DNA of 64,000 bases from Sulfurospirillum cavolei (GCF_000813325.1 NZ_BBQE01000009.1); one strand, 5' to 3'. Positions 51,260-59,650 are shown, numbered from the stretch's first letter. Numbers and translations: made by a program. Notes: a model not told the origin generated them from the sequence alone.

Positions 51260-52377
51260 AGGTGGCATCCTTTAATCGAAGCAAGTGTCTCAAGCAAGGT
51301 ATCGGCGACCATGGTTGCCTCTTCCATGCTCATACCCTGATGACAAGGAATGGAGAGTTCTGCTCGGTAAAAATCTTCGGTGGTCTCTAAACGTTGTTTG
51401 CCAAAACGCTCTTGGTAATAGCTAAAGTGGTACACAGGTTTGTAGTGAACTTGCACACCTAAACCCTTTACATGTAACGCTTTGAAGATCTCTTCTTTGG
51501 AACACCACAGCGAGCGATCCAGCAAAATAGGGTAGAGATGGTAGGTGCTTCGTTTGGTTTGATCGATGGCAATCGTCGTAAAAAAAGGATTGTTTAAAAA
51601 GCGCTCGTCATAGTAATGCGCGATCTCGTTGCGTTTGGCGATGAAACTCTCCAAACGTTTAAGCTGTGAAAGTCCCAAGGCACACGCAACATCGCTCAGG
51701 CGGTAGTTTTCACCCAGCATCACCATATCCGAATTCCACAGCTCTTTTTTGACAATACCGTGACTTCTAAGCAGTTTGGCTTGTTCGTAAAACGCGGTAT
51801 TGTTCGTCGCGATCGCTCCGCCTTCAAAGGTGGTGATGGGCTTGATGGCATGAAAACTAAAGATGGTCATGTCTGCCACATTTCCGACTTTTTGCCCGTT
51901 GATTTCACTGCCTAGCGCATGGCTGGCATCTTCGATGAGAAAAAGTTTATGTCTGTCACACAGTGCTTTGATGGTGTCAATAGGCAGTGGATTTCCGCCA
52001 AAATCCACAGGCGCTATTGCCTTAGTTCGAGGAGTGATTAACGCCTCTAGTTTGCGCTCATCTATATTTCCATCGTAACGGATGTCGCAAAATACAGGGG
52101 TCGCGCCGCATTGGATGGCAGTGTTGGAAGTGGCGGAAAAGGTCAGAGGGGTGGTAATGACTTCATCCCCCTCTTTAAGTCCGATGATCTGATACGCAAC
52201 ATGCAACGCCGACGTGGCAGAGTTCATCACGCAGACATGCTTGACTCCGATGTAGCGTGCGAGTGCCTCTTCAAAGTCACTCACTTTTTTCCCACCCGTT
52301 AAAAAATCGCCTTTGAGTGTTTCAACAACCGCGTCTATATCGCTTTGATCGATACTTTGTCTGCTGTACGGAATCAT
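51256..52377 (-). CDS. pseC: UDP-4-amino-4,6-dideoxy-altrosamine transaminase
   Basis: A 373-residue PLP-dependent DegT/DnrJ/EryC1 aminotransferase. 'MNSATSALHVAYQI' binds PLP phosphate, 'IEDASHALG' holds the Asp that contacts the ring nitrogen, and the Lys in 'IFSFHAIKPITTFEGG' forms the Schiff base. It adds the C4 amino group to the PseB product. The start at 52377 overlaps the pseB stop (ATGA); a longer in-frame ATG at 52416 would lie inside pseB and begins with unrelated residues. Confidence 0.95.
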   Translation of the reverse strand: MIPYSRQSIDQSDIDAVVETLKGDFLTGGKKVSDFEEALARYIGVKHVCVMNSATSALHVAYQIIGLKEGDEVITTPLTFSATSNTAIQCGATPVFCDIRYDGNIDERKLEALITPRTKAIAPVDFGGNPLPIDTIKALCDRHKLFLIEDASHALGSEINGQKVGNVADMTIFSFHAIKPITTFEGGAIATNNTAFYEQAKLLRSHGIVKKELWNSDMVMLGENYRLSDVACALGLSQLKRLESFIAKRNEIAHYYDERFLNNPFFTTIAIDQTKRSTYHLYPILLDRSLWCSKEEIFKALHVKGLGVQVHYKPVYHFSYYQERFGKQRLETTEDFYRAELSIPCHQGMSMEEATMVADTLLETLASIKGCHL

Positions 52378-53363
52378 GCGTTTATCATCTCCATTAAGCC
52401 TTTGGCGTCTAGCCACTGGGTATTGGTCTCTGAGCTGTACTCAAAGCCGTATTTCACGGGTGTTCCCTTCTCTCCAAGCGCGTTACATGTAAAGTCGTTG
52501 CGTTGTGTAAAAAGAATGCTTGGCTGAATGACATAATGGTCGTGAAACTCGAGCGTTAAGTGGCTATCATCTTTAGGCACCATTACTTCGTGCATCTTCT
52601 CACCCGGCCGAATACCGATGATCTTGACACCCAACTGCGGTGCCATACTTTTGGCAAGGTCGACCATCTTCATCGAAGCAATTTTAGGGATGAATATTTC
52701 GCCGCCTTGCATGCGCTCAAAGTTTTTAAGGACAAAGTTGACCCCTTGCTCCAAGGTAATCCAAAAGCGTGTCATCTCCGCTTCGGTGATGGGCAGTTCT
52801 TTTACACCCTCGGCAATCAGTTTTTTAAACAGAGGCACAACGGAGCCGCGGCTTCCTACAACATTGCCATAACGCACAACGGCAAACTGGGTTCTTCGCG
52901 CACCTCTGATGTTATTGGCGGCGATGAAGAGTTTATCGCTGGCGAGTTTGGTTGCACCGTAAAGGTTGATGGGGTTAGCGGCTTTATCGGTGGAGAGTGC
53001 TATGACTTTTTGCACACCGCATTCAAGTGCGGCGTCGATGACGTTTTGCGCTCCGTAAATGTTTGTTTTGATGCACTCCATCGGGTTGTATTCAGCGATG
53101 GGGACGTGTTTGAGCGCGGCTGCGTGAATGACGTAATGCACGCCGTACATCGCATTTTTAAGACGATCAACGTCTCTCACGTCGCCGATGAAAAAGCGCA
53201 TGCAAGAATCGGTAAATTGCTGTGCCATCTCGTACTGTTTGAGCTCATCTCTGGAGTAGATGATGATTTTATTGGGTTTATATTTTTTTAAAAGAATCTC
53301 GGTGTATTTTTTGCCAAAACTGCCTGTTCCGCCCGTGATAAGAATATTTTTTCCGTTAAACAC
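52374..53363 (-). CDS. pseB: UDP-GlcNAc 4,6-dehydratase (inverting)
   Basis: A 329-residue SDR enzyme, first step of pseudaminic acid synthesis. 'NILITGGTGSFGKKY' (5-19) is the NADP loop, 'STDKAANPINLYGATKLASDKL' contains the catalytic region with Tyr and Lys, and 'RYGNVVGSRGSVVPLF' is typical of PseB/FlaA1. First gene of a six-gene operon, pseB-pseC-pseF-pseG-formyltransferase-pseI, with overlaps at every junction seen here. Confidence 0.97.
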   Translation of the reverse strand: MFNGKNILITGGTGSFGKKYTEILLKKYKPNKIIIYSRDELKQYEMAQQFTDSCMRFFIGDVRDVDRLKNAMYGVHYVIHAAALKHVPIAEYNPMECIKTNIYGAQNVIDAALECGVQKVIALSTDKAANPINLYGATKLASDKLFIAANNIRGARRTQFAVVRYGNVVGSRGSVVPLFKKLIAEGVKELPITEAEMTRFWITLEQGVNFVLKNFERMQGGEIFIPKIASMKMVDLAKSMAPQLGVKIIGIRPGEKMHEVMVPKDDSHLTLEFHDHYVIQPSILFTQRNDFTCNALGEKGTPVKYGFEYSSETNTQWLDAKGLMEMINA

Positions 53364-53432
53364 GATCAGCCTTTCTCGAAAGAATTCAATGTATTAAAAT
53401 TTTAAAAAGCAATTTTGATTCCGCTTCGTCAT

Positions 53433-53462
53433 TTGACAAGCGTATCTTTGGAGTAGTATAAT
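53433..53462 (+). promoter_or_regulatory. consensus sigma-70 promoter of flaC
   Basis: TTGACA at 53433-53438, an 18-base spacer, and TATAAT at 53457-53462, 29 bases before the ATG at 53491. Both hexamers are perfect. Confidence 0.9.
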
Positions 53463-53490
53463 AAAGAGATCTTTACAAAAGGAGCCTGTG

Positions 53491-54210
53491 ATGACTATTT
53501 CGAGCAGTTCCAATAACCAAATTTTAAACCTCATTTCTCAAAATAAAAACTCTGCCGATACGACCTTGGAAAAACTTGCGGCAACACGCGAATTAACGGG
53601 AGCCGATAGTGCAAACCTGATTATTTCCGATGCGCTCAGTTCACAGATTTCCGGTCTCAGCCAAAGTGTGCAAAACGCCAACGAAACGGTTAGTATGTAC
53701 CAAATTGCGGACAGCTCTTTACAAGCGATCGGTGCGGGAACGGAGCGACTGAACGATCTTTCCGTACGCTATAACAGTGCTTCTTTAAACAGCGATCAAA
53801 AAGCGATGCTTCAAGAAGAGTTCGATGCGATCAACCAATCGATGCAAGACATCGCAAACCAAACGACGTATAACGGCATCAATCTGCTCTCGCAAAGCTA
53901 CGGGCTCGACGTCTCGGGATTAAGCACGTTAAGCATCGACGATCAGCAAGGCATTAGCGATTTTTCGCAGAGCGTATCTTCGCTTTCCGCAACGGCAAGT
54001 TCGCGTATTAACGGTGCGACTAGCGATATTACCAACGCGTTAACGACGATTACGAATTTGAGCAGCGCCGATTCTCAAATTTCGCAAACGCCTTTAGATC
54101 AAAAAATCGCGCAAATAAACAGCGACGAGATAAAACTGAGCGCTTCCGTTTTGTCTCAGATTCACCAAAACAGTATGATGCAACAAAGCATTTCGGCACT
54201 GTTGATCTAA
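53491..54210 (+). CDS. flaC: FlaC-like secreted flagellin paralogue
   Basis: A 239-residue flagellin-like protein with D0/D1 segments at both ends ('ELTGADSANLIISDALSSQISGLSQSVQNANETVSMYQIAD' and a C-terminal helix 'SQIHQNSMMQQSISALLI') but no D2/D3 domain. Length and pattern match Campylobacter FlaC (249 residues), which is exported by the flagellar system and released rather than built into the filament. The ATG at 53491 follows AAAAGGAG; a GTG just before it is the longer option. A consensus sigma-70 promoter suggests expression independent of FliA. Confidence 0.88.
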   Translation: MTISSSSNNQILNLISQNKNSADTTLEKLAATRELTGADSANLIISDALSSQISGLSQSVQNANETVSMYQIADSSLQAIGAGTERLNDLSVRYNSASLNSDQKAMLQEEFDAINQSMQDIANQTTYNGINLLSQSYGLDVSGLSTLSIDDQQGISDFSQSVSSLSATASSRINGATSDITNALTTITNLSSADSQISQTPLDQKIAQINSDEIKLSASVLSQIHQNSMMQQSISALLI

Positions 54211-54221
54211 CCTTTTTTTGA

Positions 54222-54812
54222 ATGCCCCGCATTAACAATCAAGCATTTTACGAAAAAGCCATCAAGCGGTACGGATGTACCGCGCGAGGCTTGAACTGGA
54301 ACTCCAAATACTCCCAATACCTTCGATTTGAGATGATTCACGATCTTTTGGGCGATGCGTTGGCATCGTCAAAAATCGTCGATACCGGTTGCGGTTTCGG
54401 GGATTTGTATTTTTTTCTGAAACAAAGAGGTTCGCTCCCGCGTTGTTACGTCGGGTACGATCTTGTGGACGAAGCCGTTTTTGTGGCACACAAACGCACG
54501 AAGCAACGCATCGTCAAATGCGATATTTTAAACGACGTGCTCGAAGATGCCGACTTTTACATCGCCAGCGGTTCGATGAACATTTTAAACCGTTTCGAGA
54601 CTTTTTTGTTTATTCGTCGTTGTTTTGAAGCTTCGCGCAAAGGCTTCGTGTTCAATTTGCTCAAAGGCGAAGATAAAGAGGGGCATTTTAACTATTTTCT
54701 GCCGCACGAAATTGAAGCGTACGTGAACGAATTCGCTTACGACGTGAAAATTAAGGACGATTATATGGAGGGAGATTTTACGGTGTTACTTTTAAAAGAG
54801 GCGGCGGAATGA
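54222..54812 (+). CDS. SAM-dependent methyltransferase
   Basis: A 196-residue class I methyltransferase. 'SSKIVDTGCGFGDLYFFLKQRG' (about 48-69) is motif I with the DxGCGxG loop, 'CYVGYDLVDEAV' motif II and 'DADFYIASGSMNIL' motif IV. Substrate unknown. It follows flaC by 11 bases and overlaps the alpha/beta hydrolase gene by 4, so the chain 54222-56753 looks like one operon. Confidence 0.87.
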   Translation: MPRINNQAFYEKAIKRYGCTARGLNWNSKYSQYLRFEMIHDLLGDALASSKIVDTGCGFGDLYFFLKQRGSLPRCYVGYDLVDEAVFVAHKRTKQRIVKCDILNDVLEDADFYIASGSMNILNRFETFLFIRRCFEASRKGFVFNLLKGEDKEGHFNYFLPHEIEAYVNEFAYDVKIKDDYMEGDFTVLLLKEAAE

Positions 54813-55588
54813 TCTTGCGTATGCTCGCAGGCGTAGCGGCATTGTATGTGCTTGCCATAGGCTATATATATTTGACGCAAGACGATCAGATTTTTCCGAT
54901 CAAGCATGTCCTCAAAGAAGCACCGCCGATGAGCGATGCGATCAGCCCTTTGAGCTTACATGTCGCAGACGGTGCGGTTGTGGAAGGAGTGTTGAAAAAA
55001 GACGAAGAACCGAATGCGCCGTTGATTCTCTATTTTGGAGGGAACGGTGAGGATGCGACGCATTTTGCCGTGCAATCGCCGCAAGGCTACGATATGATCG
55101 TATTTAACTATCGCGGTTACGTCGGAAGTACGGGCAAGCCTTCCGAAGAAGCTTTGTTTCACGATGCCCTGAAAATTTACGATCACTACGCCAAAGGGCG
55201 TAAAGTGTTTGTGATCGGGCGGAGTTTAGGAACGTGCGTCGCAACGTTTTTAGCAAGCAAACGCGTTGTCGACGGGTTAATTTTGATCACGCCGTACGAT
55301 TCGATTCTCTCTTTAGCTCAACGTAAATACCCGCTTTTTCCGGTTGCCGTGTTGTTGAATCATCCTTTCGAGACGACGCACTATATGCCTTTCGTGAGCG
55401 CGCCTATCGGCATTTTCGAAGTGGAAAACGATGGGATGATTCCGCGTTACCATTTGGAAAAACTGCTAGAAGCAATGCCTTGCGAGCCTATGCATGTCGT
55501 ATTGACTCAAACGACGCATCAAAAGGTCTTAGACGACCCGAATTTTACCCCGCAATTACAAATTTTACTAGGAAAAATGGATGAATAA
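54809..55588 (+). CDS. membrane-anchored alpha/beta hydrolase
   Basis: A 259-residue protein with one N-terminal TM helix (about 3-20) and an alpha/beta hydrolase fold. 'LILYFGGNGEDATHF' is the oxyanion strand, 'VFNYRGYVGSTGKPS' the conserved early loop, and the nucleophile Ser lies in 'VIGRSLGTCVA'; Asp in 'VENDGMIPRYH' and His in 'TQTTHQKV' complete the triad. It resembles the BEM46/ABHD13 group. Substrate unknown. Overlaps the next gene by 8 bases. Confidence 0.87.
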   Translation: MILRMLAGVAALYVLAIGYIYLTQDDQIFPIKHVLKEAPPMSDAISPLSLHVADGAVVEGVLKKDEEPNAPLILYFGGNGEDATHFAVQSPQGYDMIVFNYRGYVGSTGKPSEEALFHDALKIYDHYAKGRKVFVIGRSLGTCVATFLASKRVVDGLILITPYDSILSLAQRKYPLFPVAVLLNHPFETTHYMPFVSAPIGIFEVENDGMIPRYHLEKLLEAMPCEPMHVVLTQTTHQKVLDDPNFTPQLQILLGKMDE

Positions 55589-56753
55589 AGTATACGTAAA
55601 ACACTCCGTCGTTGCAAAAATAAGGCGTTTTACGCCGTGGATTTACGCCAACGAAATCGACTCCGATCCGGAAGAGTTTCAAAGCGGCGAAGTCGTTGCG
55701 CTTTTTTCCAAAAAAGACGGCTTTTTAGGAACGGCGTACGTCAATCCCAAGTGCGCTATTTTCGCGCGCGTTCTAAGCTTCGGCAAAGAAGAGATCGGCA
55801 AAAAGTTTTTTCACAATCGCATCAAAAAAGCGATCGCTAAACGGGGGGCACTCTTACATGTCACCAATGCGGTGCGCCTTGTTCACTCAGAAGCCGACTT
55901 TTTACCGGGATTGATCGTCGATCAATACGGCGATGCGTTGTGCATTCAGATCAATACCGCGGGCATGGAAGCGTTTCGGGATCTCATCGTTCATACGCTC
56001 AAACATCTACTCAATCCCTCATGGATCGAAGAAAAATCCGACGTGCATTCGAGGGAAATAGAAGGCTTGGTGAGCAAAAACGGTACGCTTTTCGGAGAAG
56101 CAAAAGCTCTTTTTGAATTGCACGAAAACGCTTTAACGTTCTTAGTCGATATTCAAGATGCGCAAAAAACGGGCTTTTACCTCGACCAGCGCAAAAACAG
56201 AGCCATTTGCGCCAGTTACGTGAAGCAAGACGATACGGTTTTGGATTTGTGCTGTAACACGGGCGGCTTTGGCATCTATGCGCTCAAAGCCGGAGCCAAA
56301 GAGTGCGTGTTTGTCGACGTTTCCGAATCGGCAATAGAGCAAACCAAGGCGAATGTCGAGCGTAACACTCTCTCGGGCGAATCCTTACATGTCAAAGACG
56401 TTTTTACGTTTATGAAAGAGCAAAAATACAAAAATACATTTGATATGATCATGATCGACCCGCCGTCCTTTGCCAAAACCAAAGAACAGGCGAGCGGCGC
56501 CAAACGAGGCTTTAAACACCTCTTGATGGAAAGCACCAAAGCGGTGAAAGATAGCGGTCTAATCGCCCTTTTCTCCTGCTCCTTTCACGTCGGCAAAAAA
56601 GAGCTTTTAGAGATCGCAATGGAAGTTTCCCACGACCTCAAAGTGCAATACATTTTACTAGAGCAAATGCAACAAGACTCGGATCACCCGTGTTTGATTA
56701 ACGCTTCTGCGTCGTTTTATTTGAATGGGTTGTTGTTTCGGGTTGAGAAGTAA
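55581..56753 (+). CDS. class I rRNA methyltransferase, RlmI-like
   Basis: A 390-residue protein with an N-terminal PUA-like domain (1 to about 75), a central EEHEE domain ('LLHVTNAVRLVHSEADFLPGLIVDQYG') and a C-terminal Rossmann methyltransferase. 'VLDLCCNTGGFGIYALKAGAKECVFVD' binds SAM and 'DMIMIDPPSFAKTKEQ' is the DPPSF motif of m5C enzymes. RlmI methylates C1962 of 23S rRNA in E. coli; the same target is a reasonable guess. Contains TTACATGT twice. Confidence 0.9.
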   Translation: MNKVYVKHSVVAKIRRFTPWIYANEIDSDPEEFQSGEVVALFSKKDGFLGTAYVNPKCAIFARVLSFGKEEIGKKFFHNRIKKAIAKRGALLHVTNAVRLVHSEADFLPGLIVDQYGDALCIQINTAGMEAFRDLIVHTLKHLLNPSWIEEKSDVHSREIEGLVSKNGTLFGEAKALFELHENALTFLVDIQDAQKTGFYLDQRKNRAICASYVKQDDTVLDLCCNTGGFGIYALKAGAKECVFVDVSESAIEQTKANVERNTLSGESLHVKDVFTFMKEQKYKNTFDMIMIDPPSFAKTKEQASGAKRGFKHLLMESTKAVKDSGLIALFSCSFHVGKKELLEIAMEVSHDLKVQYILLEQMQQDSDHPCLINASASFYLNGLLFRVEK

Positions 56754-56795
56754 TTGACAAGGTTTTGGGATTGCTCTATAATACGATAGTATTAT
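56754..56795 (+). promoter_or_regulatory. promoter and operator of the dinJ-yafQ operon
   Basis: TTGACA at 56754-56759, a 17-base spacer and TATAAT at 56777-56782: perfect sigma-70 hexamers starting right after the rlmI-like stop codon. A perfect inverted repeat ATAATAC-GATA-GTATTAT at 56778-56795 overlaps the -10 box and is the likely site for the DinJ ribbon-helix-helix repressor. An AGGAGG ribosome site follows. Confidence 0.88.
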
Positions 56796-56813
56796 TAAAC
56801 AGGAGGTCACATT

Positions 56814-57062
56814 ATGAGACAGACCACAAGCATTAAATTAGACCCTACCGTTAAACAAGAGGCGCAAGAGATTTTTGCAACCCTTGGTTTAACGCTTGGC
56901 GAGGCAGTCAATCTTTTTTTACATCAAGTACGCCTAAGAAAGGGCATTCCTTTTGACATCGAAATCCCCAATGCTAAAACACAGCAGATATTTCAAGAGA
57001 TTCGAGAGAGTAGAAATGTAGAAGCATTTTCATTGGATGAGTTAAAACGTGCCAACGCTTAA
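56814..57062 (+). CDS. dinJ: DinJ/RelB antitoxin
   Basis: An 82-residue antitoxin: 'TTSIKLDPTVKQEAQEIFATLGLTLGEAVNLFLHQVRLRKGIPFDI' is the ribbon-helix-helix dimer domain of the RelB/DinJ group, followed by a flexible tail that would wrap the toxin. It autorepresses through the palindrome at 56778. It overlaps the toxin gene by 14 bases. Confidence 0.93.
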   Translation: MRQTTSIKLDPTVKQEAQEIFATLGLTLGEAVNLFLHQVRLRKGIPFDIEIPNAKTQQIFQEIRESRNVEAFSLDELKRANA

Positions 57063-57318
57063 ACGGCATAAAGCATTTTTGAAAGATTATGCCCATGCCA
57101 AATTAACAGACACGCAGTTTGAAAAACTTGTCTTATTTTTAGCACTTCTCAAAAAGGGTAAAGAACTCCCACCCGAATCCAAAGACCATGCGTTAAAAGG
57201 GAACTGGAAAGATTTTAGAGAGTGCCATTTGGGTGGCGATATTTTACTGGTGTATCAAAAAATCAATGATGAAATTGTGTTGGCGAGACTTTCAACGCAC
57301 AGTGAACTTTTCGGGTAA
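57049..57318 (+). CDS. yafQ: YafQ mRNA interferase toxin
   Basis: An 89-residue RelE-fold toxin that cuts mRNA on the ribosome. All YafQ catalytic residues are in place: His in 'SKDHALKGNW', His and Asp in 'ECHLGGDILLVY', and His in 'STHSELFG'. It starts with GTG inside the dinJ gene, a common way to keep toxin below antitoxin. Low GC and typical TA layout suggest mobility. Confidence 0.93.
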   Translation: MPTLKRHKAFLKDYAHAKLTDTQFEKLVLFLALLKKGKELPPESKDHALKGNWKDFRECHLGGDILLVYQKINDEIVLARLSTHSELFG

Positions 57319-57342
57319 ATTGAATGATAAAAGGGTAGGTCA

Positions 57343-57975
57343 ATGAATAAAATCGAAGCATATACCGTGCATAACCGTGAATTTTTAGAAAAACTTGAAG
57401 CTGCATTAACCAAAATAGAAATCTCCGATAGTGAGCAAAAAAAAATGCTTTTGGCAGGATTTGTAAGAAATGCTCTAACTCATTATAAGTCTATAAATCT
57501 TTTGATTGAAAACAAGTTGTATAACTCGGCGTTTGCATTGGTTCGTGTTTTATTTGAAGGTGTTGTTCGAGGTTGCTACATGTATCACATCTTAGATGAC
57601 GAGGCTATATCTCAAATGTACACAAGTCAGAATTGGGATAACTTCTTTGGCATGTTTGGAGATATGTGTCAAGCGTTAGATAATCATTATGGTGAAGATC
57701 TTTTTGTAAAAACTAAAAATACTGCGTACAAAATGATGAATGATTATACCCATACAGGAGTGAATCAAATAGCTCGAAATTTTAATGAGGTAACGGGTCA
57801 AGTTGAAGCAGATTTTAGTGAAGATTTAATTTGTAATACATTGGAAGGAAATTTTGATTTATTTAAAATATTTTCAATTTTATTGTTAGAAATAGGAATA
57901 AGTCAAGGAAATATTACCAAAGAGGAATTAGAAGAGATATTTCATTTTGATTTAAAACAAGAAGTGAAGAAGTAG
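57343..57975 (+). CDS. AT-rich unknown protein, possibly HEPN-like
   Basis: A 210-residue, mostly helical protein with no signal peptide. I recognise no firm family; 'LFEGVVRGCYMYHIL' (about 71-85) and 'MMNDYTHTGVNQIAR' (about 129-143) resemble DUF5677/DUF6988-type proteins. 'RNALTH' near residue 48 fits the Rx4-6H pattern of HEPN ribonucleases, but such short patterns occur by chance. It is 24 bases downstream of yafQ, in the same AT-rich block, so it may be a passenger or partner of the TA pair. Confidence 0.65.
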   Translation: MNKIEAYTVHNREFLEKLEAALTKIEISDSEQKKMLLAGFVRNALTHYKSINLLIENKLYNSAFALVRVLFEGVVRGCYMYHILDDEAISQMYTSQNWDNFFGMFGDMCQALDNHYGEDLFVKTKNTAYKMMNDYTHTGVNQIARNFNEVTGQVEADFSEDLICNTLEGNFDLFKIFSILLLEIGISQGNITKEELEEIFHFDLKQEVKK

Positions 57976-57989
57976 CCTTATGCTACTTC
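57969..57989. terminator. hairpin spanning two convergent stop codons
   Basis: GAAGTAGC, loop CTTAT, GCTACTTC. The plus-strand stop TAG (57973-57975) is in one arm, and the minus-strand stop TAA (57978-57980) is in the loop. Probably a compact bidirectional terminator. Confidence 0.6.
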
Positions 57990-58433
57990 AAACTTCCCTT
58001 TATCGATAAAACTCAAAAATTCCGCTTTGAATTTCGTACGGTTTTCTTTTTCCTGAATCCATACAAGGTGAATGGAGCGTTCGGCTTCGATGATGGGAAA
58101 CCATGTTTTTTGTAGATCGTGATCGAGCATGCATCGGTCGTAAATGGACTCTAGGAAGTTCCAGACGATAAAGGCGTAAAGACGGTATTCGGCTTTTTGT
58201 TCGTCGTTTCTTTCGAACTCTTTGCGCACGAGATGCGGCTTGCTAAGGGCTTCTTTGAGAATTTCAAAATACATTTTATCCAATTCGCCGTAGTGCATAA
58301 CTTGCATCGTCTTTCGGTAGGTGCGCATCGAGTATAAAAGTGCAAAAATTGCAAGCAGCGTCGCAACGACGCCCATCATCGAACTAATGGCCGTCCACAT
58401 GGTTTCATATTCGTCATTCAGGAAAATTTCCAT
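57978..58433 (-). CDS. single-pass membrane protein, function unknown
   Basis: A 151-residue protein with one TM helix (about 12-34: 'AISSMMGVVATLLAIFALLY') followed by a helical, charged cytoplasmic part with Trp and Tyr residues. The layout resembles DUF4760-type proteins, without certainty. The ATG at 58433 begins just before the TM helix; a longer frame upstream overlaps the acetyltransferase gene and looks unrelated. It is the third gene of a dcd-GNAT-membrane protein run. Confidence 0.7.
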   Translation of the reverse strand: MEIFLNDEYETMWTAISSMMGVVATLLAIFALLYSMRTYRKTMQVMHYGELDKMYFEILKEALSKPHLVRKEFERNDEQKAEYRLYAFIVWNFLESIYDRCMLDHDLQKTWFPIIEAERSIHLVWIQEKENRTKFKAEFLSFIDKGKFEVA

Positions 58434-58444
58434 CGATTGTCCTT

Positions 58445-59083
58445 TTAAATCAAAGTAAAAGAGTGCGGGGCGTCTTTGAGCATAAGCGCGATACGAGCGT
58501 CGTTTGATTCGCATCCGTAAACGTTCGTATAGAGTTTTTCAAGCCACGTTTGAAGCCTCTCTTTCGAAACTTCGCGCAGGCTTGGATGGTACACCAAAAG
58601 CTCCATCGGCGGAGCTTCTTCTTTTGTTTGAGAAGGCAAAATATAATCAAACGGGTCTATTTTTAACGCACCCAAACGACGGTAAAACAGCTCCCTTTTT
58701 TCACGAATTTCTTGCTCCTCGGAGCTTTTTTCGGGCGAGTCGATTTCGATCAAAAGCGCACGAACGCCATAGTTTTGATAAAGCGCTTCGATGCTTTGTT
58801 TTAAGAGCGTAGAGCCAAGACCGATACCGCGAAGCGTCTCATCGACCGCCATATATTCCAACAAAAAAAAGTCTTCGTTCCACGGATGGTACATAATACA
58901 AAATCCGACAATTTTTTCGTCGTTATAGGCAAGGTAAATGGTGTAAAAAGAGGCACGGCACATTGCCGAAAGTACCTCACGGGGTTTTTGTTCGCTTAGT
59001 GGAAATGCGGTCGAGTAGATGGCGTAAAAGCCATCGAACTCTTGTGTATGATCGTGCTCTAAAGCTTTAACATGTAAAGGCAT
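58445..59083 (-). CDS. GNAT family N-acetyltransferase with C-terminal extension
   Basis: A 212-residue protein whose first 150 residues are a GNAT domain: 'FFLLEYMAVDETLRGIGLGSTLLKQSIEAL' (about 72-101) is the acetyl-CoA loop, then 'RALLIEIDSPEK' and 'ELFYRRLGAL'. The last 60 residues ('LREVSKERLQTWLEKLYTNVYGC') are extra. Substrate unknown. It follows dcd by 6 bases. Confidence 0.85.
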   Translation of the reverse strand: MPLHVKALEHDHTQEFDGFYAIYSTAFPLSEQKPREVLSAMCRASFYTIYLAYNDEKIVGFCIMYHPWNEDFFLLEYMAVDETLRGIGLGSTLLKQSIEALYQNYGVRALLIEIDSPEKSSEEQEIREKRELFYRRLGALKIDPFDYILPSQTKEEAPPMELLVYHPSLREVSKERLQTWLEKLYTNVYGCESNDARIALMLKDAPHSFTLI

Positions 59084-59089
59084 GGCGCG

Positions 59090-59650
59090 TTATTTTAAGA
59101 TGCGCGGTAAAGTGATGCCCGTTTGACCTTGGTACTTACCGTGTTTGTCTTTGTAAGTGGTCTCACATGCGGTATCGCCCTCTAAAAAGAGCACTTGTGC
59201 GATACCCTCGTTAGCATAGATTTTTGCCGGAAGCGGCGTGGTATTTGAGATTTCGATGGTGATGTGACCTTCAAACTCCGGCTCGAACGGCGTCACGTTT
59301 ACAATGATGCCACAACGTGCGTACGTGCTTTTTCCGAGGCAAATCGCCAAGACGTTTTTGGGGATGCGAAAGTATTCGACCGTGCGTGCCAACGCAAACG
59401 AATTAGGCGGAACGATGCAAATATCGCCTTCAAAATCAATCACATTTTTATCGTCAAATTCTTTAGGATCGACCACGGTCGAATTGACGTTCGTGAAAAT
59501 CTTAAATTCACGCCCGACGCGGATATCGTATCCGTAACTGCTCACACCGTAACTGACGACGTCGCGCCCGACTTGGTCTTCGCAAAAAGGCTCTATCATG
59601 CGCTCTTTGAGTGATTTTTCCCGTATCCAACTGTCTGCTTTTAAGCCCAT
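59090..59650 (-). CDS. dcd: dCTP deaminase
   Basis: A 186-residue enzyme that deaminates dCTP to dUTP, feeding thymidylate synthesis. 'SSYGYDIRVGREF', 'PPNSFALARTVEYFRIP', 'GKSTYARCGIIVNVTPFEPEFEGHITIEI' (with the catalytic Glu) and the Gln-containing tail 'GKYQGQTGITLPR' are family marks. Normal length. Divergent from accB. Confidence 0.95.
   Translation of the reverse strand: MGLKADSWIREKSLKERMIEPFCEDQVGRDVVSYGVSSYGYDIRVGREFKIFTNVNSTVVDPKEFDDKNVIDFEGDICIVPPNSFALARTVEYFRIPKNVLAICLGKSTYARCGIIVNVTPFEPEFEGHITIEISNTTPLPAKIYANEGIAQVLFLEGDTACETTYKDKHGKYQGQTGITLPRILK

Noticed and set aside
52560..53291. 243-codon plus-strand frame opposite pseB
   Set aside because: Entirely antisense to the well-supported pseB gene and His/Phe/Val-rich as shadow frames are.
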